Shown: positions 23,480 through 31,817 of the stretch, one piece after another
Position numbering within the stretch: position 1 is the first letter of the stretch
How the letters are laid out: each line of letters begins with the position of its first letter
Assembly: GCA_013350335.1 (NCBI GenBank)
Contig: CM023538.1
Coordinates: 47,424,201 to 47,488,200, forward strand
Length of the DNA: 64,000 nt
Source: Chimonanthus salicifolius
Lineage: Eukaryota; Streptophyta; Magnoliopsida; Laurales; Calycanthaceae
Direction of reading: 5' to 3'
Program-made: the position numbers and the translations under genes
Notes under the pieces: generated by a model
The model's input: only the letters and a program-made list of their open reading frames with translations
Databases searched by the model: none
What the model was told of the DNA's origin: nothing

Positions 23480-23960
23480 TGGTATATCCTTGAGCAGTTC
23501 CGCATTGCTATTGTTTTTGATCTTTATGGCTTTACTGCCTATCTTTTTTCAAGCTTACATGAATGGTGGATTGCTTTGGGCAAATACCGAATACCCTTAT
23601 CTTACCCTTTTTTTTATCCCAAAACCTTTACTATATTCCCAAGAAAGTTAGAGTGGCCAGGTGCTCCTAGAGTTCATAAGGAAAATCTTGAGGTTCAATA
23701 GGACAGAGAGTGGAAATTGGATATGAAATTTGGTAAAGAGAATATGGCTGCTCTTAATCACATTGTCCCTGCTGATGTTCCTCCTTGTATTTTTACTGAA
23801 CCATTTGCCAAAATGAGTTTCAAAGTTTTAAAGATAATATGGCTACTCTTAATCACATTGTCTCTAATGATCTTCCTCCTGGTATTTTTACTGAACCATT
23901 TGATGACTGTGATCCTGATTTTTGAGTCCAATGACTTTGGTTACCTCATCACCTAGAGGA
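23480..23960 (+). pseudogene. Probable pararetrovirus-derived fragment, unassigned part
   Basis: The plus strand shows broken frames, among them YLFSSLHEWWIALGK and two related segments AALNHIV...FTEPF and ATLNHIV...FTEPF (about 23750-23910), a short internal duplication. Stops and frame changes separate them. They sit between reverse transcriptase remnants and may come from an upstream part of a pararetrovirus polyprotein, but I cannot place them firmly. Confidence 0.35.
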
Positions 23961-24025
23961 TTTGGGAGTGAGACTCAAAAATCAAACAATTGACCAACTT
24001 TCTTTTGGCTAATTATACCAATACA

Positions 24026-24205
24026 CCCTGCTGCATATTAAGCTGTTGAGCCAAAAGGTCAGAGATTTCTTCTTGCGCATGCTTTAGATGATCTGGATGC
24101 ATGCCACTCCAGCATTGAATGTTAATCTCTTGTTCATCAGGAAGACATGGAATATAAAAATTGTCTCTTTCTGGTAGAGAGAGGGCCTTAGTGTTGTTTG
24201 AGGCG
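24026..24205 (-). pseudogene. Endogenous pararetrovirus fragment (protease-RT linker)
   Basis: About 58 minus-strand codons are open and include FYIPCLPDEQEINIQC and HPDHLKHAQEEISDLLAQ. The second motif also occurs at 23304-23352, so two copies of the same viral region lie here 700 bp apart. It ends abruptly on both sides. Confidence 0.5.
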
Positions 24206-24218
24206 GGAAAGGAAAACG

Positions 24219-24318
24219 GGCCATTACCAGAGGACAGTCATGTCCTTTGGTCTCAACAGGCCATTACCAGTGGACAGTCATGCCCTTTGGTCTCAAGACA
24301 GCTCCTTCAAACCCTCTG
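24219..24318 (+). pseudogene. Endogenous pararetrovirus fragment (RT motif), partly duplicated
   Basis: The plus strand reads GHYQWTVMPFGLKTAPS at 24259-24309, a conserved reverse transcriptase segment. A 40-bp tandem copy precedes it (24219-24256), with a changed Trp codon and a changed Pro codon. The frame loses similarity directly afterwards. Orientation is opposite to the minus-strand RT pieces at 23213 and 24026. Confidence 0.55.
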
Positions 24319-24601
24319 AACAACACTAGCATAGTACCTACAAAGAAATTCTGGCAGTCAAACTTGCCATCCAAAAGTTCTAGTTTCTTCTCACAGGATG
24401 TAACTCTAAAGCAGGGGTCATGAGAGATGTGAGTTTCTTTTGTTCCTGAATCTGCACACCTTCTTCTCCTCACCCCAGAAGCTCGTTCAATGTCAAAACA
24501 GTCCTTGAAATCACTCCCTCCTTCTTCAGACGGAGTGACGGCACCGTTGTTACACAGTTTACCAAGTCCAACGTTATCTCACCCAACAAACCACGACACT
24601 G

Positions 24602-24745
24602 ATAGCCTTCCTAGATACTGGTGCTACAAGCTCCATCCTCAAAACTCCAATTCTCCCCCAATCCTTTTGGCTTCATTCTTTGCCAAATGTCCAATGGTCT
24701 CCTACAAGTCTGAAATTTGGCAACCATCAAGTTCATTGGACGCAC
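24602..24745 (+). pseudogene. Endogenous pararetrovirus fragment (aspartic protease)
   Basis: The plus-strand frame reads IAFLDTGATSSILKTPILP, with the D-T/S-G-A core of a retroviral-type aspartic protease. The frame just upstream ends in TGATAG, so a frameshift separates it from earlier sequence. In an intact virus the protease precedes the RT; here an RT piece lies upstream on the same strand, so the locus is rearranged. Confidence 0.5.
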
Positions 24746-25145
24746 ATACAACCCACCGCGTGGACTATCCAGCACGTACGCAACATAACCCACAACCTGT
24801 AACCACCCTACATCTAGGCCACCACCTCCATAGAGATCCCCTACATCTAGGCCAGCACGTACGCAACATAACCCACAACCTGTAACCACCCTACATCTAG
24901 GCCACCACCTCCATAGAGATCCCCACACACACACACCCCACAGACAGGTACCACGAGTCGTGACTCATAACCTGGCCATAAAGCCCAGATGAGCTGTCCT
25001 CAACCGCACCATAACAAAAAATAACCACAGGAGTTGTCCTCCACCTTGCCAACAACCACGGGAGCTATGATCCACCGTGCCAAGAAACATAGGAGTTGTC
25101 CTCTACCATGCCAATAACCACGGGAGCTATCCTCCACCGTGCATG
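24746..25145 (+). repeat. Return of LTR leader and 31-bp repeats (array 4)
   Basis: After the pararetrovirus pieces, the LTR-type sequence resumes (CAACATAACCCACAACC, as at about 21369 and 22192). It includes a 70-bp tandem duplication at about 24771-24925 and four 31-bp units at 25020-25143. The viral fragments therefore interrupt, or were joined into, the minisatellite LTR. Confidence 0.75.
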
Positions 25146-25556
25146 CTAGGAAGGAGGGGTGTGTCCATATATAAAACCCATCATAACTTGTTACTGGGCG
25201 ATGTGGGACTTTTTGACCCACACCCTAGCCAGCATTTTGCTCAAGGGACTCCACTGTCGGTCCCATCGACAATCCCCAATTTTGGCCTCTTTCAGCCTAT
25301 TTTTGAGCGGTCTAGGCTCAGCCACCTTGGCTTGGGTCGAGTCATCACAGATAATATGAAGCTCACCAAATGGTTGTTGCTAATTCATATTATCAAGATT
25401 TAGCATATTCTATTAAGTATTATCTGGGTATTCTCGAGTAGAAGTAGAGGTTTCCTTAACTCTAATTGAAGGAAGGCCCATTTTTAAGTGAACCCGAGCC
25501 CAATGTATTGAGCACAGGCCCATTTGATTAAAATGGGCCCAATGATGATGGATTTG
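25146..25556. other. Intergenic or LTR debris
   Basis: Short phrases (GGCGATGTGGGACTTT) recall the TRIM LTRs. No gene is supported. Confidence 0.35.
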
Positions 25557-25950
25557 GTCCAGTTCAGGGGTAGAAAAATCGGCTGGGCCGAGATCCCGGC
25601 TGATTTTTCATATCGGCGATATATCGGTTCGGCCAATATATCGGCCGAATTTTTTCTCTCTCCTACCCGTTTTTTTTTTTAAAAAAAAAATTTCAAAAAA
25701 ATTACAGTAAATGCAGATAATTATGGGCTTATTGAAAATGTAATTTTTTCATAAAATATCGGACATTTACACCTTCTAATATATTTTTGAAGTTACGATA
25801 ACGGAAAATTATATAATTAGTAATAAAATTGTGAAAATTACAAGGAAAAGGATATAAATTAAGAAAATTTGTAGAAATAATTTCATAATTTATTTTCTTA
25901 GTCAATGAGTATTATTTTAAGTTAGGATATCCCTAAGGTGTGCCGAAAAC

Positions 25951-26320
25951 ACAGTTTTTTACAAATAAGGGTATCCCTAGGGTGTGCCGAAAACACATTT
26001 AGGAAAGTCAAAAGACCTTAAAGTCTTAAAGTATTTTTATCAGGTTATCGTAATTAGTCCGGATATTCAATTTGAGAAATTTTGAAAATACACACTGCTT
26101 AAAAAATAACTTTAAAGTTTTAAAGGAGATTTTATTATTTAATACATTATGCACATTATTTTTTAAGCATCGTGTATTTTCAAAATTTCTCAAATTGAAT
26201 ATCCGGACTAATTAAGATAACCTGATAAATATACTTTAAGACTTTAAGGCCTTTTGACACTCCTAAATGTGTTTTCGGCATACCCTAGGGATACCCTTAT
26301 TTGTAAAATACTGTGTTTTA
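25951..26320. repeat. Large foldback inside the hAT element
   Basis: The left arm, about 25951-26109, is closely complementary to the right arm, about 26155-26320, with a 45-bp spacer. Shared landmarks are GTGCCGAAAACACATTTAGG and its inverse CCTAAATGTGTTTTCGGC. A third, direct-orientation partial copy of the left arm follows at 26331-26470. Transcribed, it would form a hairpin of about 160 bp. Confidence 0.9.
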
Positions 26321-26639
26321 AATATTTAAGAGTGTCAAAAGACCTTTAAGTCTTAAAGTATTTTTATCAGGTTATCGTTTAGTCCGGATATTCATTTTGA
26401 GAAATTTTGGAAATACAAAGTGCTTAAAAAATAACTTTAAAGTTTTAAAGAAGATTTTATTATTTAATCACTATGAATGGATACCCTAAAAATATTAGAT
26501 GGTAAATATAATATTAAATTATTACAATAAGATAAATAAAAGAAAATATTATAATTTTTACTTTCTATTTAAAACAAAATTTTATTATAAAAGTAATTTT
26601 TTGAAAAAATATTAGGTTACACACGTGACCTTTTTAGTA

Positions 26640-26781
26640 AGCTCACGTGAGTTGTTCACTTAAAAACCCTAATGCTCTTCTTTTTGATACCCTTCTTCTC
26701 TTTCCCTCTCTCTGCTAAACCCTAATTGCCGTCGCTCTCAGTATTTTTTCGATCAACGAAGAAGAAAAAGAAGAGAAAGGT
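26640..26781 (+). promoter_or_regulatory. Leader-exon-like segment with telo boxes and donor
   Basis: AAACCCTAA occurs at 26664-26672 and 26717-26725, in a CT-rich stretch that turns into GAAGAAAAAGAAGAGAAAG just before GTAAGC (donor at 26780). Telo boxes near transcription starts and a donor after a purine-rich exon are usual for plant 5'-UTR exons. It is probably what remains of the transposase gene's leader, or a captured host leader. Confidence 0.4.
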
Positions 26782-27090
26782 AAGCTGTAGCGATTTTTTT
26801 TCTTCAATCTTTTCTCCATATTTTATTTTTTCCCTTTCCATTCTTTCTAGTCCGATATTTCTAAAAAAAAAAAGCTTTTTTTTTTTAAAAAAAAACTAAA
26901 CAATCGAATTATCAAAATTCGACCGATATCATGACCGAAATATCGGTCAGAAATTCGGTCATATCGGCCGAATTTTTTTTTGTACGGCCGATACTATACG
27001 TATTGGCCGATATAGATCGGTCGTCAAAAAACCGATATAATTCAGCCGATACGTACAGTATCGGCCGAATTTTTTACCCCTGGTCCAGTT

Positions 27091-28680
27091 ATGTACAATT
27101 GTTAATCTACTTGCATAAAAAGAATTTAGAATTGTCTAGATTGATATTCGACATTTTATTGTATTATTGTCCTTTATTGTATTTTAAGTTACTTTTTATT
27201 TTTGACCTACTCTTATGTCTTTGAATAAAGGTATCAACCGATATGTATCATGATTTTAACTGGCACAACGCAACGGCTAATACACAATGTTGCATTGCGT
27301 CAGTGATAAAATCGACTGCAAAGGCCCATTGGGTCTCGACGGTGATTTTTTTTTTAAGTCGTGGGGCCCACAAGGAGAGAAACTTATTGTCTTCCATAGC
27401 AGCAGCCACATTAGAGTATTGTCGGAGAGAAAGAAAAAACTCAATTGAGATTTTCTCAAATTTTGAAATCGATTCGAAGTGATTTTCAGCCATTTAGTAA
27501 GATGTACACCGTCTAAGTTCGAGATATTTGTTGGATATTTCATTCTTGCAATATTTTTATGAGATTTTTTAAGAATACCTTCATTTATCAAGGTATTAGA
27601 TTATAGAGACCTCATTTTTCTCTCATTTGTGTTTTATGATATTAGAAAGCATATTAGAAGTTGTAAGCACCAGAGCCAAGATTCTTGTCCATTTGAGCGA
27701 GCGGGAGAGAAACATGAGCTGCAAATGGTAAGATCCCAATTTTGAAGTCGAGAATCAGAAAGAGAGAGAAAAATGGAAGGCAGAGGATCGGGTGAGACGA
27801 GTAGATGTAATTCCATTTTATTTATTTTCCTTATTTTTAATTAGAATAGGTCTATAAATTGGAGGTTCAATTAAACTTTTGAGGGGACACAGTAATTTGA
27901 GTTGAATTAAAATTAGAGTATTTCGTTGCTTGTTTGAGTCCCATAATTTGATGAGTCTTTTTTATTTGGTTTTCTTTTTAATTTGATTTTGAATTTTGTA
28001 TCGATTTAAATTTTAATCTAAGTGTTAAATTTTATTTGCATGGTGAATTTAGACTTCAAGTCTGACGTACATTTCAAATACTTCATTAAATTTTAATTAC
28101 GCATTCAAATTGTGTTCTTGAGAAAGTTCTTTGACTTTTTATCTGAACTCGAGTTGTATTGGAATTCACTAGTGTTTGATTTCTTAATTGCATTTGATTA
28201 CATTACATTTTCACCTTTTGAATTCCCAATTCTACATTAGTTTCAATGGTGAATTAGCCTATGCTATTGGAACCATCTCTTCATTTTAGTGTGGGGGTGA
28301 GAGAGGATAATTGGATTCTATTTTTCAGAATCTTTGATTCTAATCTGAAGATATTGAGTGAAACCATTAATTTTAGTACAACGGCTTAAATAGGCGTCAA
28401 ACCTCTATCCTAGAGACATCACAACGAAATTCTGAGACATACATTAAGCTTAACTGGTTGGGCAAATCTGAAATTCTTGATTGAGTGCATCTCTGAAAGA
28501 AAAGGATCAAAGGTCTAAAGCAATTCAGGCAGCTAATGACTGCCAGTCGATCGTTTCCGATTCAGTAAAACTACGAGAACCAAGTGTTATTTAGTAATTT
28601 TCTTATAGTGATCTCAAGACTCAACTAGACATTAACATAATTACATTGGGAAAACACTGTGTTACAAGAAAAAAGAGGTA
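27091..28680. other. Intergenic, no recognised gene
   Basis: Mostly AT-rich. Short frames at 27243-27591 overlap on both strands and have no recognisable content. The last 200 bp lie downstream of the minus-strand pseudogene. Confidence 0.45.
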
Positions 28681-29142
28681 CTATGCATAATAGATTTCCT
28701 CCAATTGAATCGGAATGCCCTGGTTTCTTTGGAACCCAGGAATGGCGTTTCGTCTGGCATTTTCATGGTGGACAAAGAAGAGGTAGAATGTCAAGGCGCT
28801 GCTGTTCCAGGCCAAGCCCCAAACAAACCATCCCATGCTTAGTTCAGTAATCGCAGAAACGCGGTACGCAAAAATTATGTTTAGTGTCGTAGTGAGGACC
28901 CATATAAGAACCTTCATCCTCTCCGCTTTCTTAGAATCACTCGGCAACCCATTGAACACATCTAAGCACTAGAAGAGCATGATCAGGAACACGTATAGAG
29001 AGATGATAGAAGTCACAGCCATGATATCATGGTGCACTCTAATCGCAGCACCCGCAGCATTGACGGTCAAGAAGCCGATGGCGAGGAATAAAACAAAGAA
29101 ATATAATTTGTTCTCATTCTGATGGTTGGTTTGCCTATCCAT
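28681..29142 (-). pseudogene. Four-helix membrane protein paralogue with one nonsense codon
   Basis: From the ATG at 29142 (minus) a frame of 153 codons can be read to the TAA at 28681-28683. It matches the protein at 400-864 throughout, including the four membrane segments and the loop S-K-K-A-E-R-M-K before V-L-I-W-V-L-T-T-T-L-N. The frame holds one TAG, at 28969-28971, between LIMLF and CLDVFNGLP. The intact paralogue has Trp at the same place (FFLWCIRVFDRLP), so a single TGG-to-TAG change explains it. No frameshift is present. It is head to head with 29654-30205 across about 510 bp. It is probably a young pseudogene; an assembly error or translational readthrough is possible but less likely. 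Confidence 0.72.
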
Positions 29143-29653
29143 GACAGAAGAGAGATGAAATAAGATAGGCTCAGAGAGCGTCAGAATGGTTAAACAATGT
29201 TCAGCATCTGGAAGGCTATTTTCATTCCCTTCGCTTAGAATTTATTCATTTTTTGTTGAAGCTTGGAAATTTCCCTCCAATTTCATCAGCTCTTTTGGGT
29301 ATTCCAACACCAAATGTCCCACTAGAAGTGCTTACAAGAAGTGTTGATGACTACCAAGCTGTTGATGTTTGCTCCAAGAAAATTAGGTAGTTGTTTGTTT
29401 GCACTCCTACTAGATTTGGACCATTTCATCAAATGGACCGCTATTTTTTTAGTAATGGTGATCTATCCAAGAACAAGGCAAATTGCTTGTTTGTGACTGC
29501 AATAAAAAACAGGTTGTTGTCCAATGAATTTTATATTTTAAATCTCACATCTTATAATCTTCGAAGGTTCCTACCCTTCAAACTTCATACATCTCTCTCT
29601 CTCTCCCCCTACTATTCGCGGTTTGAAACGTTAATGTGAAAATCTTGGTGAAG
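29143..29653. other. Shared upstream region of the divergent pair
   Basis: The 510 bp separate the minus-strand pseudogene and the plus-strand gene, so it holds both promoters. A CT-rich leader (TCTCTCTCTCTCCCCC, 29592-29607) precedes the plus gene. A stop-free stretch near 29260-29390 was noted, but no domain is recognised. Confidence 0.4.
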
Positions 29654-30205
29654 ATGGAGAAAGCCTTTGAGGGAGAGTCAAAAATGTTTTGCATACAAGC
29701 AAATCCTAGGAGGCGCAACAACAAATTGTACCTCTTAATCATCTTTAGCAGTGGCTTCTTTTGGTTTAACACTATTAGTACCGAGGTTATGCTGCACAAA
29801 GATGTCCAGATCATTACATCTATGGTCACTCTTTTGATACCTGTGATGCTCTGCTTTTCCTCAATTCTTGTGGTTGATCGGTTGCAAGATTCTGAATCTA
29901 AGGAGAGGATGAAGCGACCGATTTGGATTGTCACGACGACACTAAATTTTATGCTTGCATATTGGATATCAACAATTATGGAGATCAGTACGGCATCGTG
30001 GCTGTGGATCTCGGCTGGTATTAGTAGTTTCATCTCATTCTTCTTCTTCTTTGTTTACCCGGATTGTGCAGAAGACCATAACATGAAGTGTGAATTCAAG
30101 GTTTTATGTGAGGATGAATGTACATCTGATATGAACTCTGATTTTGGAAAAGAGGCTAGAGTACTGGTATGCTCTATGGAAGGCAGTAGCTATTGCCTGG
30201 AATAG
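29654..30205 (+). CDS. Small four-helix plant membrane protein, unknown function
   Basis: I start at the ATG at 29654; the open frame extends to a GTG at 29636 without another ATG. It gives 183 residues, longer than the 154-residue paralogue because of a polar C-terminal tail with several Cys (residues about 142-183). Four hydrophobic segments lie at about 25-45, 51-74, 90-108 and 113-135. The family loop is present (DRLQDSESKERMK, then PIWIVTTTLN and AYWIS). The N-terminus has a basic PRRRNNK stretch just before the first helix, which favours a cytosolic N-terminus. It is divergent to the nonsense-bearing copy at 28681-29142. No function is known to me. Confidence 0.72.
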   Translation: MEKAFEGESKMFCIQANPRRRNNKLYLLIIFSSGFFWFNTISTEVMLHKDVQIITSMVTLLIPVMLCFSSILVVDRLQDSESKERMKRPIWIVTTTLNFMLAYWISTIMEISTASWLWISAGISSFISFFFFFVYPDCAEDHNMKCEFKVLCEDECTSDMNSDFGKEARVLVCSMEGSSYCLE

Positions 30206-31058
30206 ATTGCCATGCTCTTAATCTTATCTGTCGAACCTTACAATGTAATAAATTTTTCTCTTGTATTTTAAGAATAAGTAGTTTATTCAAGAGAAGCAAC
30301 TTGTTTAAAATATATGGTGTCAAGCAGCGTAGAGCACTGGCTACAGGGTTGGATTCATTAGCAGGACTCAACTTTGTAACGAAGCAATCTAAAAGATCGA
30401 TACCAACTTTGAATCTCACTCACCAAACCTCAAACATAAAAAGGTAAAAGATAATAAAAATGAAAGTATTTTAGAAACTGCCTGGATTGGCCATTTCCAA
30501 CAGGAGGGGACTGTAGAACAGGGGACCTTAGTTGATTTTTCAAAAGAAACGACTGATTGACGAAGAAAATCCGAAGAACTTTTCATTTTCTTTGGAATGT
30601 TCTTCATAATATTATAGTCTCAAATAATGTTGTTCACCACATTAAAGCTATTTTCACCGAAATGTCCCTCCAATTCAATGTTTAAATGTTTTCGAAATAC
30701 AGAGCTCGACCATGCAAAAGTTACTAATACAATTTCGCTTGTTGAACTGATGCGTTTTGCTCGGTGAAATCCAAACCAAAAAAATATGATCTTAGAAGTC
30801 ATGTTAAATTGAGAGTCACAATTTGTTTTACTCTCTTATTAGAGATTTGAGTTTGTTTTGGGGTTTGGAATTATTTAGGTTAAGAGTTTGAATTTATCTA
30901 TAATTACATGTATAGGAGTATATATTTGTGTCTTCTAAGAAATAGTTCAAGCAATCAAGTTTATGCAAATTCTCGTTTTCTTAACATAGTATCGAGCTAT
31001 TGGTCAGATCATGGGCCGAAGATCATGAACAGTTTGCATGTTCTCTTCGAGTCTTCAG
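30206..31058. other. Intergenic, no recognised gene
   Basis: No supported frame. It is the flank into which the short Copia element at 31064 inserted, at a T run. Confidence 0.45.
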
Positions 31059-31063
31059 TTTTT

Positions 31064-31277
31064 TGTGAATTTAAAATACTCATGTGTCTCTCATTAAAGG
31101 AGAGGCCATTTGTTTTATTTATAATCAGAATGAAATACATCAAGATAAAGATAAAACACATCTAAATTCTAGGATAAGGTAAATTCAAATAAGAAGCTCT
31201 AATTAGATAAAGCAAATTTAAATTTAAAATCTAAATTCAAAATGTAGTTCAAATCTAGGTCTGGATAGATTCTATCA
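31064..31277 (-). repeat. 3' LTR of the gag-only Copia
   Basis: 214 bp, closely similar to 36387-36598. The shared text includes GGAGAGGCCATTTGTTTTAT and CTAGGTCTGGATAGATTC, with a few substitutions and small indels. Confidence 0.85.
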
Positions 31278-31817
31278 CGCCCCCGCTAGCTGTAGCGCAT
31301 ATGGAATAACGCTAAGCTTGGAAACAACAGGAATGATAGAGGAAACTTGGCACACTTACTGGCCAGATTAAATGACGGAACAACACACTGACTGACTGCT
31401 AATTGGATGAAAGGGCAACATATTGACTGACTGCGGAGAGGAACTGGCGGCGCACTTACTGGCTGCGAGAAGTAAATGGGCTAGTAGCACACTATCTGGC
31501 TGCTTGGAAAAGAATTTTTTTTTTTACGGTGTTTTTTTTTTTTTTGGTTTATCCGGTCGAATCGTCCTCATTGACAGGGCCAACAAGATGATCACTATAA
31601 GTGACATTACTGGAAAAGAGCATGGCTAAGAGTAGATAGTATTGTTCTATAGTGAGAGCCATTGGTGTCGCCAAGGCATGGTCACCAGGACGGGCTGGAG
31701 TGGAAGGTGGTTTCATTAAAGCTCGATTGTCGGGTCGAGTAGGAGGAGTGTCAAATTTTTGCAGGGGAAAACCAATAAGGTAATAGCAAAGATCACGATT
31801 ATGATCACGTCCACAAT

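Larger units (their letters stand above)
25565..27082. mobile_element. Non-autonomous hAT transposon, 1518 bp
   Basis: The ends read CAGGGGTAGAAAAATCGGC and GCCGAATTTTTTACCCCTG, inverted repeats of the CAGGG type. They are flanked by a perfect 8-bp duplication, GTCCAGTT, at 25557-25564 and 27083-27090. TATCGG and CGGCCG motifs are dense in both subterminal regions, as expected for transposase binding sites in hAT elements. No transposase frame exists. The inside holds a large foldback (25951-26320) and a leader-like segment with telo boxes and a splice donor (26640-26781). I take it as a deletion derivative of an autonomous element, with the 5' leader of the lost gene. Confidence 0.93.
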
